Positions 47,401 to 54,992 of a DNA stretch of 64,000 bases are shown here, in pieces (position 1 is the stretch's first letter; the number at the start of each line of letters is the position of its first letter). The stretch is taken from the NCBI GenBank assembly GCA_002415785.1, contig DIAJ01000009.1, forward strand, positions 37,365 through 101,364. Direction: 5' to 3'. The notes beneath the pieces were generated by a model, which was given only the letters and a program-made list of their open reading frames with translations, made no database searches and was not told where the DNA came from. This DNA is from Flavobacteriales bacterium UBA5081 (GTDB lineage: Bacteria > Bacteroidota > Bacteroidia > Flavobacteriales_E > Vicingaceae). A program made the position numbers and the translations under genes.

Positions 47401-48581
47401 ACCCAAGCAAAGAAGGGATTTCCGTTTACTTTAGAGATGTTACTCAGCGTAAGAAGGTTGAAGAAGAAATTAGAGAATCTAACGAGCGCTTTGAGAAAGT
47501 GGCTGAGGCGACCAGTGATGCGATATGGGATTTTGATGCTTTGACAAATATATCTTATTGGGGAAAAGGATTCGAAACCCTTTTTGGGATACAATCGGGT
47601 GAAATTAAAAATGGTTTTGATTATCTTGTTAGCTTAATGCACGAAGAAGATGCCCAAAAGATTAATGAGAGCTATAAGGCTTTTGTAAATGATAAAAAAG
47701 CTACAAAGTGGTATGCTGAATATCGAATAAAAAAATCAGATGAAAATTATGCATACGTTATTGATAGAGGATCTTACATTAGAAATAAAGAGGGTGATTT
47801 AGTTCGAGGAATAGGGGCAATTACCGATATCACTTATCGAAAAGAATATGAAGATTCATTGCAGGAGTTGAACACAGAGTTAAAAGAAAGAGCACGTGAG
47901 TTGGCAATATCCAATGCCGATTTGGAGCAGTTTGCCTTTGTTGCTTCACACGACTTACAAGAGCCGCTTCGTATGGTCAGCAGCTTTTTAAGTCAGTTGG
48001 AAAAGCGCTATGGCGATCAATTGGATGAAAGGGCGCATAAGTACATTGATTTCGCAGTAGATGGAGCTATGCGCATGAAGCAAATTATTTTAGATATTTT
48101 GGAATATTCTCGCGTGGGTAAACACAATGAACGTAAAGAAGAAGTAGACTTGAATCAGGTGGTAGAAGACGTTAGAAAAGTGCTTAAACAGTCAATTGAA
48201 GAGCGGAAAGTGAAGATTCTATACAAAAACTTGCCAAGGGTTTCTACTTTTAAAGGACCATTAACTCAAGTAATGCAAAACTTGATTAACAATGCCATTA
48301 AATACAGCAAGGCAGATGTAAATCCGCTTATAAAAATTACAGCTAAAGAACGCAAAGAAGATTGGGAGATTGCCGTTGCAGATAATGGAATTGGAATTGA
48401 TTCTGATTATTTTGAGAAGATTTTTATGATTTTCCAACGACTACACAAAAAAGGGCAATACGATGGCAGCGGTATGGGTTTGGCAATCGTAAAGAAAAAC
48501 ATCGACAAATTAGGAGGTGAAATTTGGGTGAAATCTAAAGTAGGCGAGGGCAGTACTTTCTTTTTTACGATTAAAAAATAG
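41499..48581 (+). CDS. Giant multi-PAS/GAF sensor histidine kinase (2360 residues)
   Basis: No signal peptide or membrane span is seen, so this is a cytoplasmic sensor. After a degenerate GAF-like start (1-140) come PAS domains beginning near residues 145, 275, 527, 652, 782, 910, 1034 and 1163. A GAF domain follows at about 1292-1460, PAS at 1461 and 1576, a second GAF at about 1697-1875, then PAS at 1875 and 1992: twelve in all. Most end in the D-I/V-T-E/D motif of a PAC segment. A weak GAF-like piece lies at 400-525. The kinase core has the His box VASHDLQEPLRM (H2151), N box NLINNAIKYS, and G boxes VADNGIGID and GSGMGLAIVKK. The phytochrome-like His box fits the Rcp1-type response regulator encoded downstream. 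Confidence 0.93.
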   Translation: MTNQINSLNFTKAFNQSIESFLKLLVKATKLPMASVLAYKEEEIIFQKTVGVDHQLFKKVDDINLQFDGYFKSKMTLVKSDLKGRILELNPKIEFIEGVLGRKDEVSYCILLFTTSDKSHQEELILAENQLSHLFLSQFLQNQSDRLENIINSTEVGTWEWNVQSGEVKINDRYAEMLGYKKEELEPTTLATWLKIVHPEDSGLSDELTQECFDKKREFYNIECRLIHKDGSTVWVNDRGKVISWTEDGKPLIMAGTHTDITERKLQEERGKNIINNVPGVVFRYQRFKDGSDRLLMVSEKSNELWGYSADEVMNKNQLVWDNYHKEDLAKHIESIEQSAKKLSYWVDEWRYYHPELNEYRWHRGFGNPIKQDDGSIIWDSIIRDVTDEINTQNELKESVWELKERIKEQKCLTEISRFCGEIKDQERLLSEAAKIIPKGFQYPDFALTEITFKGKKYKSNQKKDFAHSFSVKKKKITGNTIKIECGYTYDEHQVFLEEERELLQRIADMLILALERIALAEEERKSNERYESLVNTVDGVVWEANAETFQFIYVSPQVEKLLGYTSEEWLAEKNFWQNHIYEPDREAAISFCHGKTIDSVNHSFDYRMYRKDGSLVWIHDIVSVVEEQGKGKLLRGIMVDISESKAVENRLKSLYKDNHLILQSTEEGIYGVDNEGCCTFINLAAAEMLGYEVNECIGKNMHELIHYKSIDDKKIEEVDCPIYQAKKELRPCRVEEDVFWRKEGSSFYVRYSSTPIIDEGEINGAVVVFNDITEQKKTKDELAKNRRRYEALVENGGDAVAILGSDGSTKYVSPSIQNVLGYSVEEALKLRLVDIVHDDDFHQIGNVVEIAINNPGIPQPPDIARVRHKNGHFIYAEAIITSMLHDPAVGGIVDNFRDVTPRVLAQQKIKASEKRFKALVQDGSELIAVLNADRTYQYFSPNYNIYTGITDEGLIGKKAIDFIHPDDQAWVHEEFNRLNVEERIKTPPFRFKYKDGWRWIQSTAINLIEDKNINGIVVNSADVTEMMETQKELKESEARYRGFYDSQTNYVIRTDMEGNYSYVNKKFLEDFLWLYPDGNAIGKSCFPSICEHHHPRVIEVVEACIHSPEKVFKVEIDKPKEDGSIVTTLWDFVCVLDAAGKPSEIQCMGIDITERIQFEKELKSNIARFEHVNELTNDAIYDWNILADHFYWGKSFSRIFGHEMSVIKTTLEKWEKLIHSEDIKAVDESLSRFLNNPKQKQWDIEYRFLKADGTYAWVLEKGQVERDQNGAPFRMVGILRDITERKIESIRNSMEQQLAAYFRQKNTLKQTLDKSLKYLSIFGKFEGAEIWLVGAENKQLNLVANVGVSKESKAFIKSTKNVKSFKKGEGIPGTVWQSGKLQQWDNIGDNERFIRRVEAKKKHFKSAIGIPLYHNQELIGSLVFFGNKLSKDYLDKVQPFSHLKDFLGAEIKRKKQEEELSLLFESSPDIMAIASPNNHFVKANPAFCKLLGYTEEELCEKDFNEFLHPEDLAKTMSEYVETVGGERNARNFVNRYRTKSGDYKWISWSSSNPFGDEGFVFAYGRDVTEMKELEELLETATNLVRLGFWEVDLEKKEVYFSKITKEIHEVDDSYKPTVESALSFYREDYRDEITQIVENAMLKGEEYDYEVPIITAKGNEVWVNAIGKVEQRDGKTIRFYGSLQDITDKKLQEKEINYQNELLSALTQIIGKLLSEDDWYEVLDEVFAFAGRSVEVDRLYYFQNHKSEEGELLASQRFEWTKENIKPEINNPNLQNMSLNIFEDFMSELHEVGYFQAVVSKMKDSPFKRELEFEDILAVLIIPLFIDGEFYGFIGFDDCTIEREWNPAEVNFLRSLASNLANAIKRRIYKQNLEKSYEERNQILESIGDGFFSINRDWVVTYWNQKAEELLQTPKSVILNKNLWEVFEDAKELESYRAYHKAMNDGVMVHFEDFYAPINRWFEISAYPSKEGISVYFRDVTQRKKVEEEIRESNERFEKVAEATSDAIWDFDALTNISYWGKGFETLFGIQSGEIKNGFDYLVSLMHEEDAQKINESYKAFVNDKKATKWYAEYRIKKSDENYAYVIDRGSYIRNKEGDLVRGIGAITDITYRKEYEDSLQELNTELKERARELAISNADLEQFAFVASHDLQEPLRMVSSFLSQLEKRYGDQLDERAHKYIDFAVDGAMRMKQIILDILEYSRVGKHNERKEEVDLNQVVEDVRKVLKQSIEERKVKILYKNLPRVSTFKGPLTQVMQNLINNAIKYSKADVNPLIKITAKERKEDWEIAVADNGIGIDSDYFEKIFMIFQRLHKKGQYDGSGMGLAIVKKNIDKLGGEIWVKSKVGEGSTFFFTIKK

Positions 48582-48614
48582 GACGTAACAGAGCTGGCTC
48601 ATTTCTTGAAAAGG

Positions 48615-48637
48615 AAAACCGTTAAAACGGTTATTTT
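48615..48637 (+). terminator. Hairpin after the kinase gene, possible terminator
   Basis: AACCGTT at 48617-48623 and AACGGTT at 48626-48632 form a 7-bp stem with a two-base minimal loop, followed by ATTTTG. It may end the kinase transcript or belong to the hairpin cluster described next. Confidence 0.5.
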
Positions 48638-48650
48638 GTTAGTACTTTAG

Positions 48651-48860
48651 TGTTACCCACCACTGAAGTTGTGGGTTCTGCTGACCTCTGTCTTTTGACA
48701 ATTCAGATCATTTAGTAAATTCCTAATATAATAAAATAGCTACTTTGTAGTCATTTTTTCTCCACCCACGGTTGAAACCGTGGGTGGAGAACATAGCCAA
48801 AAATTAAAAATGGTTTTAATCATTTCAAGAAAGTAAAACGGTTAAAAGTTTAGTTTGCTG
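48651..48860. repeat. REP-like palindrome cluster in the 495-base gap before the response regulator
   Basis: A 16-bp perfect stem spans 48758-48773 and 48776-48791 with a GA loop; its core is CCCACGGTT/AACCGTGGG. A related imperfect hairpin, ACCCAC...GTGGGT with an inner ACT/AGT pair and again a GA loop, lies at 48655-48676. A partial AACGGTT copy is near 48837. The shared CCCAC-GA-GTGGG design resembles REP elements mobilised by Y1 (RAYT) transposases, but no such gene is in the window. No coding region is seen between 48582 and 49076. Confidence 0.6.
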
Positions 48861-48980
48861 ATTCGGTAGTATCATCCACTACTGATGACTATTTTCTCTG
48901 TGTTCAAGAAGTATTTCATTAATAGGTTAATGTTTACTTTTATTCGTAAATAATTTAGAAAGATTCTAATTTGACTTCGG

Positions 48981-49014
48981 TTTGAACAATTCAAGGGCAT
49001 TTTTCGTATATTTA
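48981..49014 (+). promoter_or_regulatory. Candidate promoter of the response regulator
   Basis: TTTG at 48981-48984, 22 bases, TATATTTA at 49007-49014 (one mismatch to TAnnTTTG). Transcription from here would start after the in-frame ATG at 49014, favouring the start at 49077. Confidence 0.4.
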
Positions 49015-49076
49015 TGAAATGTCAAAACGCTATGCATGCCTACTACTTGAGTATTAACTACAAACCGAATAGTATA

Positions 49077-49499
49077 ATGAAGAAGTTGAAAGTTTTATTG
49101 GTGGAAGACAATGAGGGAGATATTTTATTAACTTCGGAAGCATTGGAAGATAGTAACTTGAATCACGAACTTAGCATTGCCAGAGATGGTAAAGAAGCCG
49201 TTGACTTTGTGTTAAATAATGCAGGAACAACTCAATTACCGGATTTAATTTTATTGGATATTAATTTACCTTTCAAAAATGGACACGAAGTGCTTAAAAT
49301 ATTAAAGTCCAATGATGAAGTAAAGCATATTCCTGTAGTGATGTTAACTACTTCCTCATCTGTTCAAGACATTAGAGAGGCCTATAAAAATCATGCGAGT
49401 TCTTATATCTGCAAACCTTCAGAGTTGGAGAACCTAACAGAAGCCATGAATGCGTTTAAAGAATACTGGGGAGATACAGTAGTTTTCCCAAAGGTGTGA
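49077..49499 (+). CDS. Single-domain response regulator (Rcp1-like)
   Basis: The 140-residue receiver begins MKKLKVLLVEDNEGDILLTSEAL, where the acidic pair ED binds magnesium. The phospho-acceptor Asp is in DLILLDINLPFKNGHEVL, the conserved Thr/Ser in VVMLTTSSSVQD and the Lys in SYICKPSELENL. There is no output domain. The EDNEGD...LLLDINLP pattern is that of Rcp1-like regulators that pair with phytochrome-type histidine kinases, which fits the giant kinase encoded upstream. The ATG at 49077 is chosen over 49014, which would add 21 non-conserved residues. Confidence 0.92.
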   Translation: MKKLKVLLVEDNEGDILLTSEALEDSNLNHELSIARDGKEAVDFVLNNAGTTQLPDLILLDINLPFKNGHEVLKILKSNDEVKHIPVVMLTTSSSVQDIREAYKNHASSYICKPSELENLTEAMNAFKEYWGDTVVFPKV

Positions 49500-49694
49500 T
49501 TGCTTTTTTTCTAATCGTAGCAAACAACCTTCTCAAAAAAACACAGATATTCTCTTTAAATAACAGATTGTTTAGCAGCTTGTCAAAAACAATCTTGTCT
49601 GCTTTGTTTTGATGCTGAAAATTTAACTAATTATTTTTTCAAACATTCATTTGATTCACTTTAAATTCAGAATATTGTACCATAGTTTGATAGA

Positions 49695-51638
49695 ATGAAG
49701 AATCGAGTTCGCAAGGCAAATATTGATGATTTAGAGTTTATTAAATCGCTTGAAAAGTTGTCTTTTCCCGAATTTCAACAGAGCAGTTTAGTCGCTCTTA
49801 AAAGAAGTTTAAGTAGTCAAAACCAAAGTGTTTTTATCGCTGAAACGGAGGAAGGGAAAGCTGCAGGAGCCTTAATTCTCTTTGTTTTTAAAAGGTCAAT
49901 TCGCATTTATTCTATTGCAGTTCATCAAGATTTTAGAAACTTAGGATTTGGTGAGTTACTCTTAAGTTATGCAGTTGACTTTGCAAAACAGTTTCAAAAA
50001 GAACGTTTGTTTTTAGAGGTTGATGCTCAAAATCAATTATTAATAGATTGGTATGCTAAGCGAGGCTTTTACCTTTTAGAAAAGTTAACTGATTACTATC
50101 AAATTGGTAGAGATGCTTATCGAATGGAAATGAGTTTGCAGTTGTTTTTAGAGCGGAAGTCATTGCAAAACATTATTGTCATCAATCAGCCACATCAGTG
50201 GGTGTTTGAGTCAGTAAATGCTCAAATTGTTCCTGTAAAAGAGTATATCAATAATCCTGCTTACCATAATAACACAGACTTAAGGGTTTTTAATCTTTGT
50301 ACTTCATATAAATATCAAAGTTTTGGGTATTACGTTTCTCTTTTGGCTACAGCCCGAAATCAGAGGGTAATTCCAAATGCTGTAACCATAAGTGATTTTA
50401 AGCTGATCAATGTCATTCGTTCAGTTACAGCCGAGCTAAAAGAATTGATTGATGATGCACTCAAAAAAGTGAATGTGTCCAATTATGAGTTGAATGTATA
50501 TTTTGGTCAATCTGTCCAAAAAGGGTTCAGTCGATTGGCAATGAAATTATATCAAATTATTGAAGCGCCACTTTTTAAAGTGAGTTTTCACAAAGATGCT
50601 AATAACACTTTCATAAAAGAGGTAAAGGTGTTGAGCTTAAGTCGGCTTCCGGAGAGCGAATTGCCATACATAGGAGAATTTGCTAAACGATATTTTGCCA
50701 AAAAGAGGTTTAACAAAGCGAAACTAGTCAATTATAAATACGACTTGGCAATTTTGATCAACCCAAAGAAAGAAACTCCACCTTCTTGTCCTAAAGCCCT
50801 TCAAAAAATAAAAGACGCTGCCAATAAAAGAGGTATATATACAGAATTTATTCACCCTAAAGACTTTGATAAAATCAATGAATTTGATGCATTGTTTATA
50901 CGAGAAACTACCAATGTTAATAATCATACCTATGAGTTTTCGCGTATGGCTTATGCTGAGGGTTTGGTGGTAATTGATGATCCTTGGTCGATTTTAAAGT
51001 GCTCCAATAAAATTTACCAGAACGAAGTTTTTAAAAAGAATAAGATTAAAACGCCCGATACCATTGTTTTTACAAAGAACCACTTTAAAAAAGAGATGCT
51101 TGATCAGCTTGAGTTTCCATTGGTGTTAAAGCAACCCGACAGTGCTTTTTCATTAGGAGTAACAAAGGTTGAAAGTAAAGAAGAAGCTGAGAAAGCTTTG
51201 CAGAATTTGTTTAAAAGTTCTGATATGGTTATTGGTCAGGCTTTTCTGTATTCAGATTATGATTGGCGAATAGGCGTATTAGACAATCAAGCTTTGTATG
51301 CTTGTAAATATTATATGTCGAAAGGGCATTGGCAAATTTACAATTGGAAAACAGCCGATAACAAAGAATTAGAAGGCGACTACGAAGCATTGGCTTTGAG
51401 TGAAGTGCCGGCAAAAGTGATTGAAACCGCATTAAAAGCTGCTGCTCAATTTGGAGATGGGTTGTACGGTGTTGATTTAAAAGAGGTGAAGGGAGAAGTT
51501 TATGTAATTGAAGTAAATGATAATCCAAACATTGATTTTGGGGTAGAGGATCAATTTTTAAAAGATAAACTCTATGATCGTTTAATTGATTCAATTTATC
51601 GAAGAATTGAACAGTCTAAAAATATTTTGGAGCGATAG
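49695..51638 (+). CDS. GNAT acetyltransferase fused to RimK-like ATP-grasp ligase
   Basis: The 647-residue protein begins with a GNAT domain at about residues 1-150 (acetyl-CoA region SIAVHQDFRNLGFGELLLSYAVDFAKQ). A RimK-like N-terminal (RLAN-type) domain follows at about 155-400, then an ATP-grasp domain at about 430-640. ATP-grasp residues are visible in FPLVLKQPDSAFSLGV (Lys), MVIGQAFLYSDYDWRIGVLD and VYVIEVNDNPNID (Glu and Asn magnesium ligands). ATP-grasp ligases join a carboxylate to an amine through an acyl phosphate, as RimK does with glutamate. Acetylation and ligation by one polypeptide suggests processing of a small peptide or amino-acid conjugate; the substrate is unknown. Confidence 0.88.
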   Translation: MKNRVRKANIDDLEFIKSLEKLSFPEFQQSSLVALKRSLSSQNQSVFIAETEEGKAAGALILFVFKRSIRIYSIAVHQDFRNLGFGELLLSYAVDFAKQFQKERLFLEVDAQNQLLIDWYAKRGFYLLEKLTDYYQIGRDAYRMEMSLQLFLERKSLQNIIVINQPHQWVFESVNAQIVPVKEYINNPAYHNNTDLRVFNLCTSYKYQSFGYYVSLLATARNQRVIPNAVTISDFKLINVIRSVTAELKELIDDALKKVNVSNYELNVYFGQSVQKGFSRLAMKLYQIIEAPLFKVSFHKDANNTFIKEVKVLSLSRLPESELPYIGEFAKRYFAKKRFNKAKLVNYKYDLAILINPKKETPPSCPKALQKIKDAANKRGIYTEFIHPKDFDKINEFDALFIRETTNVNNHTYEFSRMAYAEGLVVIDDPWSILKCSNKIYQNEVFKKNKIKTPDTIVFTKNHFKKEMLDQLEFPLVLKQPDSAFSLGVTKVESKEEAEKALQNLFKSSDMVIGQAFLYSDYDWRIGVLDNQALYACKYYMSKGHWQIYNWKTADNKELEGDYEALALSEVPAKVIETALKAAAQFGDGLYGVDLKEVKGEVYVIEVNDNPNIDFGVEDQFLKDKLYDRLIDSIYRRIEQSKNILER

Positions 51639-51723
51639 TATTTTTTCTCTTTAGGAAAGTGAGTAAAAGTTTCCTTTCCATCTTGCAATTAGTTAATTTT
51701 ATAGGAATCCAAAAAGAATGTAG

Positions 51724-53154
51724 ATGAACAATTACGCCAATGCCAATTACATCAATGGAGAATGGTATTCCAATGGAGATGGCACTTATTTAGAAGTTAA
51801 AAATAAGTTTAGCGGTGAAAACTTGAGCAAGTTGCCCAATGCTACTCAACAGCAAATGAACAAGGCAATTGAATCTGCTCAAGCTGCTTTTGAAGTGTAT
51901 AGAAGGCTTTCTGTTGGAGAAAGAGTCAATTTAATGCAAAAACTTCTTCAAAAGTTGGAGGAAAATAAAGTTCAAATGGTTGATTTAATTGTTGCTGAAG
52001 CCGGTAAGCCTCGAACTTATGCTGAAACAGAACTAGAACGCTCATTGAGCACCCTTCAATTCGCAATCGAGGAAGCAAAGCACTTTAGTGGAGAAGTTAT
52101 TCAAATGGATTTTGCCAATGGCGAAGGGCGTAAGGCTTTTACTCAGCACTTTCCAGTTGGAGTAGTTGCTTGTATTACACCTTTTAATTTCCCACTAAAC
52201 TTGTTGATGCACAAAGTTGCTCCTGCATTAGCCGTTGGCTGTAGTTTGGTTGTTAAGCCACCACCACAAGCTCCATTATCGGCATTTGCTTTGGCAGAAA
52301 TGATGCAGGAAGTTGGTTTTCCTCTTGGAGTGATTAATGTGCTAAATTGTAAAATAGAAGTCGCTGAGCAGTTGGTAAGAGACGAGCGACCTAAAATGCT
52401 TTCTTTTACCGGTAGCGATAAGGTGGGTTGGCACTTAAAGTCGATTTGTGGAAAGAAAAAATGTGTTTTAGAATTGGGAGGCAATGCCGCTGCATTAGTT
52501 GATCTTGATGTAAGTGTAAAAGAGTCGGCAGAAAAGTTGGCTAAAGCCGCTTTTTTATATGCGGGGCAGATTTGTATTTCTACTCAACGGATTTTTGTTC
52601 ATAAAGCTATTTTTGAGTCTTTTAAAAAAGTCTTTATTCAGGAAACGGAGAAACTAAAAGTAGGTGATCCCAATGAAGCAAAAACATGGGTAGGTCCTTT
52701 AATTGACGAGAATGCCTTTAAAAGAACAAAAGAGTGGATAGCAGAGGCCAAAAAGCAAGGGGCTGAAGTTTTATTGGGCGGTAATGTATTGGACGAAGAA
52801 AGTCGATTGATTGCGCCGACAGTCTTTACGAATACCAATAGAGAGATGAAAATATACTCAGAAGAAGCTTTTGCTCCTATTGCAGTTTTAGAAAAGGTAG
52901 ATGGCTTTGAAGAAGGATTAAAAGCGGTGAATGATTCTCGTTATGGTTTGCAAGCAGGGGTTTTTACAAATAACTTAGCCCATTTTAAACTTGCCGTAGA
53001 TCAGCTTCAAGTTGGAGGAATCATTTTTAATGACTCTCCCGGTTTTAGAATCGACCACATGCCTTATGGTGGAGTAAAAGATTCCGGTCTAGGCAAAGAA
53101 GGCTTGAAGTACAGCATGCAGGAAATGACTGAAGAGAGGTTTGTAGTGTATTAG
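51724..53154 (+). CDS. NAD(P)-dependent aldehyde dehydrogenase
   Basis: The 476-residue protein is a class 3-type ALDH. Motifs: VACITPFNFPLNLLMHKVAPALAVGCSLVVKPPPQAPLSA (cofactor site), LSFTGSDKVGWHL, catalytic Glu in CVLELGGNAAALVD, catalytic Cys in FLYAGQICISTQRIFVH, and EEAFAPIAVLEKV. The C-terminal PYGGVKDSGLGKEGLKYSMQEMTEERFVV is typical. It oxidises an aldehyde to an acid; resemblance to succinate-semialdehyde or glyceraldehyde-3-phosphate (non-phosphorylating) types is general only. It lies 85 bases after the GNAT/RimK gene on the same strand, so co-transcription is possible. Confidence 0.92.
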   Translation: MNNYANANYINGEWYSNGDGTYLEVKNKFSGENLSKLPNATQQQMNKAIESAQAAFEVYRRLSVGERVNLMQKLLQKLEENKVQMVDLIVAEAGKPRTYAETELERSLSTLQFAIEEAKHFSGEVIQMDFANGEGRKAFTQHFPVGVVACITPFNFPLNLLMHKVAPALAVGCSLVVKPPPQAPLSAFALAEMMQEVGFPLGVINVLNCKIEVAEQLVRDERPKMLSFTGSDKVGWHLKSICGKKKCVLELGGNAAALVDLDVSVKESAEKLAKAAFLYAGQICISTQRIFVHKAIFESFKKVFIQETEKLKVGDPNEAKTWVGPLIDENAFKRTKEWIAEAKKQGAEVLLGGNVLDEESRLIAPTVFTNTNREMKIYSEEAFAPIAVLEKVDGFEEGLKAVNDSRYGLQAGVFTNNLAHFKLAVDQLQVGGIIFNDSPGFRIDHMPYGGVKDSGLGKEGLKYSMQEMTEERFVVY

Positions 53155-53174
53155 CTAATCTATATTCACTTAAG

Positions 53175-54842
53175 TTATTCTAGCTGTATGTATATTAACT
53201 TTTCAGTTGAATCATTATTTTGATATAAAATTTTACTGTTTACTTCGTAATTATTTGAAGTGAATTGATTTAGTTTTTCTTTAATCAGTTTATAATTTTC
53301 GGGGTGGTAGCTATAAATGTAAAGTGAATTGGTTTTGTTAAAAATGTGTGAAAAGCCAACAAAATTATCCCAGTGGTTGAAATTGTCATCCCAACCAATA
53401 AACCAATAAAAGTTATCATACTTTTCTTTTAATGCGGTTTTATAATATGTTTTTCTTTTATGTGTCTTCATAAAACCAAAAGCATGAGCGTATGCTTCAA
53501 ATGGACCACCCCAGTAGGGAGCATCTACAAGTATTGCAGCATTTCTATCAGTTATTTTATTTTTTATCTCCCGATGGGATTGTTCCAATGTTGCTCTTCT
53601 ATTTACATTTTGATTATAATTTTGATGTATTAAGCTACCTTCAAAAAAGACAAAAATTAAGGCAATAGTAAAAGTTAATGAAGGTATAGTTTTTTTTGGG
53701 TTATAGTTAAGTTTATTTGTAATAATCTCTTTAATTGAAAAGGCCGCAAGCAGCACTAGAAAAACCTTTAAAAATAAAAAAGGCATAAAGTAGTGGTATG
53801 CAAAATGTTTAATTGTTAGAGCGCTAATTATCAATGTTGTTATAATAATTGAAGTTTGTGCTCTTCTTACTCTTTTTCCGAAAGCAGATAATGAAGGAAT
53901 AAAAAAATTAATTGTTACTAATATGATATTAAAGAAAAGTAAACCCCAAAAAACGGGATCTAATTGAAAAAGCAGTTTACAGTTTAAGGGAATTACTTCC
54001 CAATTAATAAAGGCACTTTCACCGCTTCCATGCATTCCACTGTGAGATACAATGCTCGTAAACCATTGAAATGAAGTTTTAAAGTTAGTAAGTATCGGAT
54101 AAGCAAAAATTGCACAGAAAAGAAAACTGTATAATGCTAATCTTAACTTTTCTCTTAAATTAGTTTTTAAGAGAATAAATGGAAAAAGAAGCATAGGGGC
54201 AAATGAAAGTTTACACCCAACTCCAAAAGCTATTATTAGTGGAAATTGCCATAAGTACTTTTTCGGTACATTTTCCTCTGATGAATAAATGTATTTAATT
54301 GTAAGTGTTACAATTAATGCAAGCGGGATAATCATACTTGCCTCCGGAATTAGTCTGCTGCTGATACCAACGGTAGTATGGTTTGCAAATAAAGCTAGCT
54401 GAAAGCCAATAGCCAATAAAACTGATTTAGAATACTTATGAATTTTAATTGCTGAAAAGCTTAATGTAAAAGCGATCAGAAGAACATTTAAAAAGTTTGC
54501 AGCTTTAATATAAGTCTCCGGATTATTTAAAAAGTCATGCAAATAGGGTAGTTCAGCGAAAAGTAAATGGTATGCTCTAGCAGCAAAGCCTATAATAAAA
54601 ATCAGTGGAGTTGCCGGATGATCTATAAAGTTTATAGCAAAAGTACCTGTTCCTACAACAATACCATTGTATAGTAGAGCGTATTCAGGGTCGATAGATA
54701 ATTGGTGAAAATTTCCAATTGAAAGGTGTAAGAGATAAACAACAGTTACAAATAGTACAGGTACAATACAAAAAAGCAGAAATTGCTTAGAAAGTAATAG
54801 TTTGTTGAACAATGCGTTTATAATGTTTCTGAGTAGTGTCAC
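53175..54842 (-). CDS. Polytopic membrane protein, possible GT-C glycosyltransferase
   Basis: The 555-residue protein has about 11 hydrophobic helices (residues 15-400) followed by a soluble C-terminal part of about 150 residues. The first external loop has SIDPEYALLYNGIVVGTGTFAINFIDHPATPL, with the acidic and HPATPL residues seen in GT-C-type membrane transferases. The ORF begins GTG, and the promoter-like TACCTTTG (54849-54842) overlaps that codon, so the start is uncertain. The DNA is AT-rich. I do not recognise a named family. Confidence 0.7.
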   Translation of the reverse strand: MTLLRNIINALFNKLLLSKQFLLFCIVPVLFVTVVYLLHLSIGNFHQLSIDPEYALLYNGIVVGTGTFAINFIDHPATPLIFIIGFAARAYHLLFAELPYLHDFLNNPETYIKAANFLNVLLIAFTLSFSAIKIHKYSKSVLLAIGFQLALFANHTTVGISSRLIPEASMIIPLALIVTLTIKYIYSSEENVPKKYLWQFPLIIAFGVGCKLSFAPMLLFPFILLKTNLREKLRLALYSFLFCAIFAYPILTNFKTSFQWFTSIVSHSGMHGSGESAFINWEVIPLNCKLLFQLDPVFWGLLFFNIILVTINFFIPSLSAFGKRVRRAQTSIIITTLIISALTIKHFAYHYFMPFLFLKVFLVLLAAFSIKEIITNKLNYNPKKTIPSLTFTIALIFVFFEGSLIHQNYNQNVNRRATLEQSHREIKNKITDRNAAILVDAPYWGGPFEAYAHAFGFMKTHKRKTYYKTALKEKYDNFYWFIGWDDNFNHWDNFVGFSHIFNKTNSLYIYSYHPENYKLIKEKLNQFTSNNYEVNSKILYQNNDSTEKLIYIQLE

Positions 54843-54992
54843 AAAGGTAGCCTAAAATTAAAGTGAATTCATTTTCAATCATTTTTATCACATCGAAATA
54901 ATACCGATTATGATTTTAATTGTCGCAAAAAATTGCTCCTTAAAATCTATATCGGCATTATACTTTAGGAATTATCTAAGCGTCATAAAAAG

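Noticed and set aside
49014..49076. Upstream ATG start for the response regulator
   Set aside because: The extension is not receiver-like and the probable -7 element overlaps that ATG.
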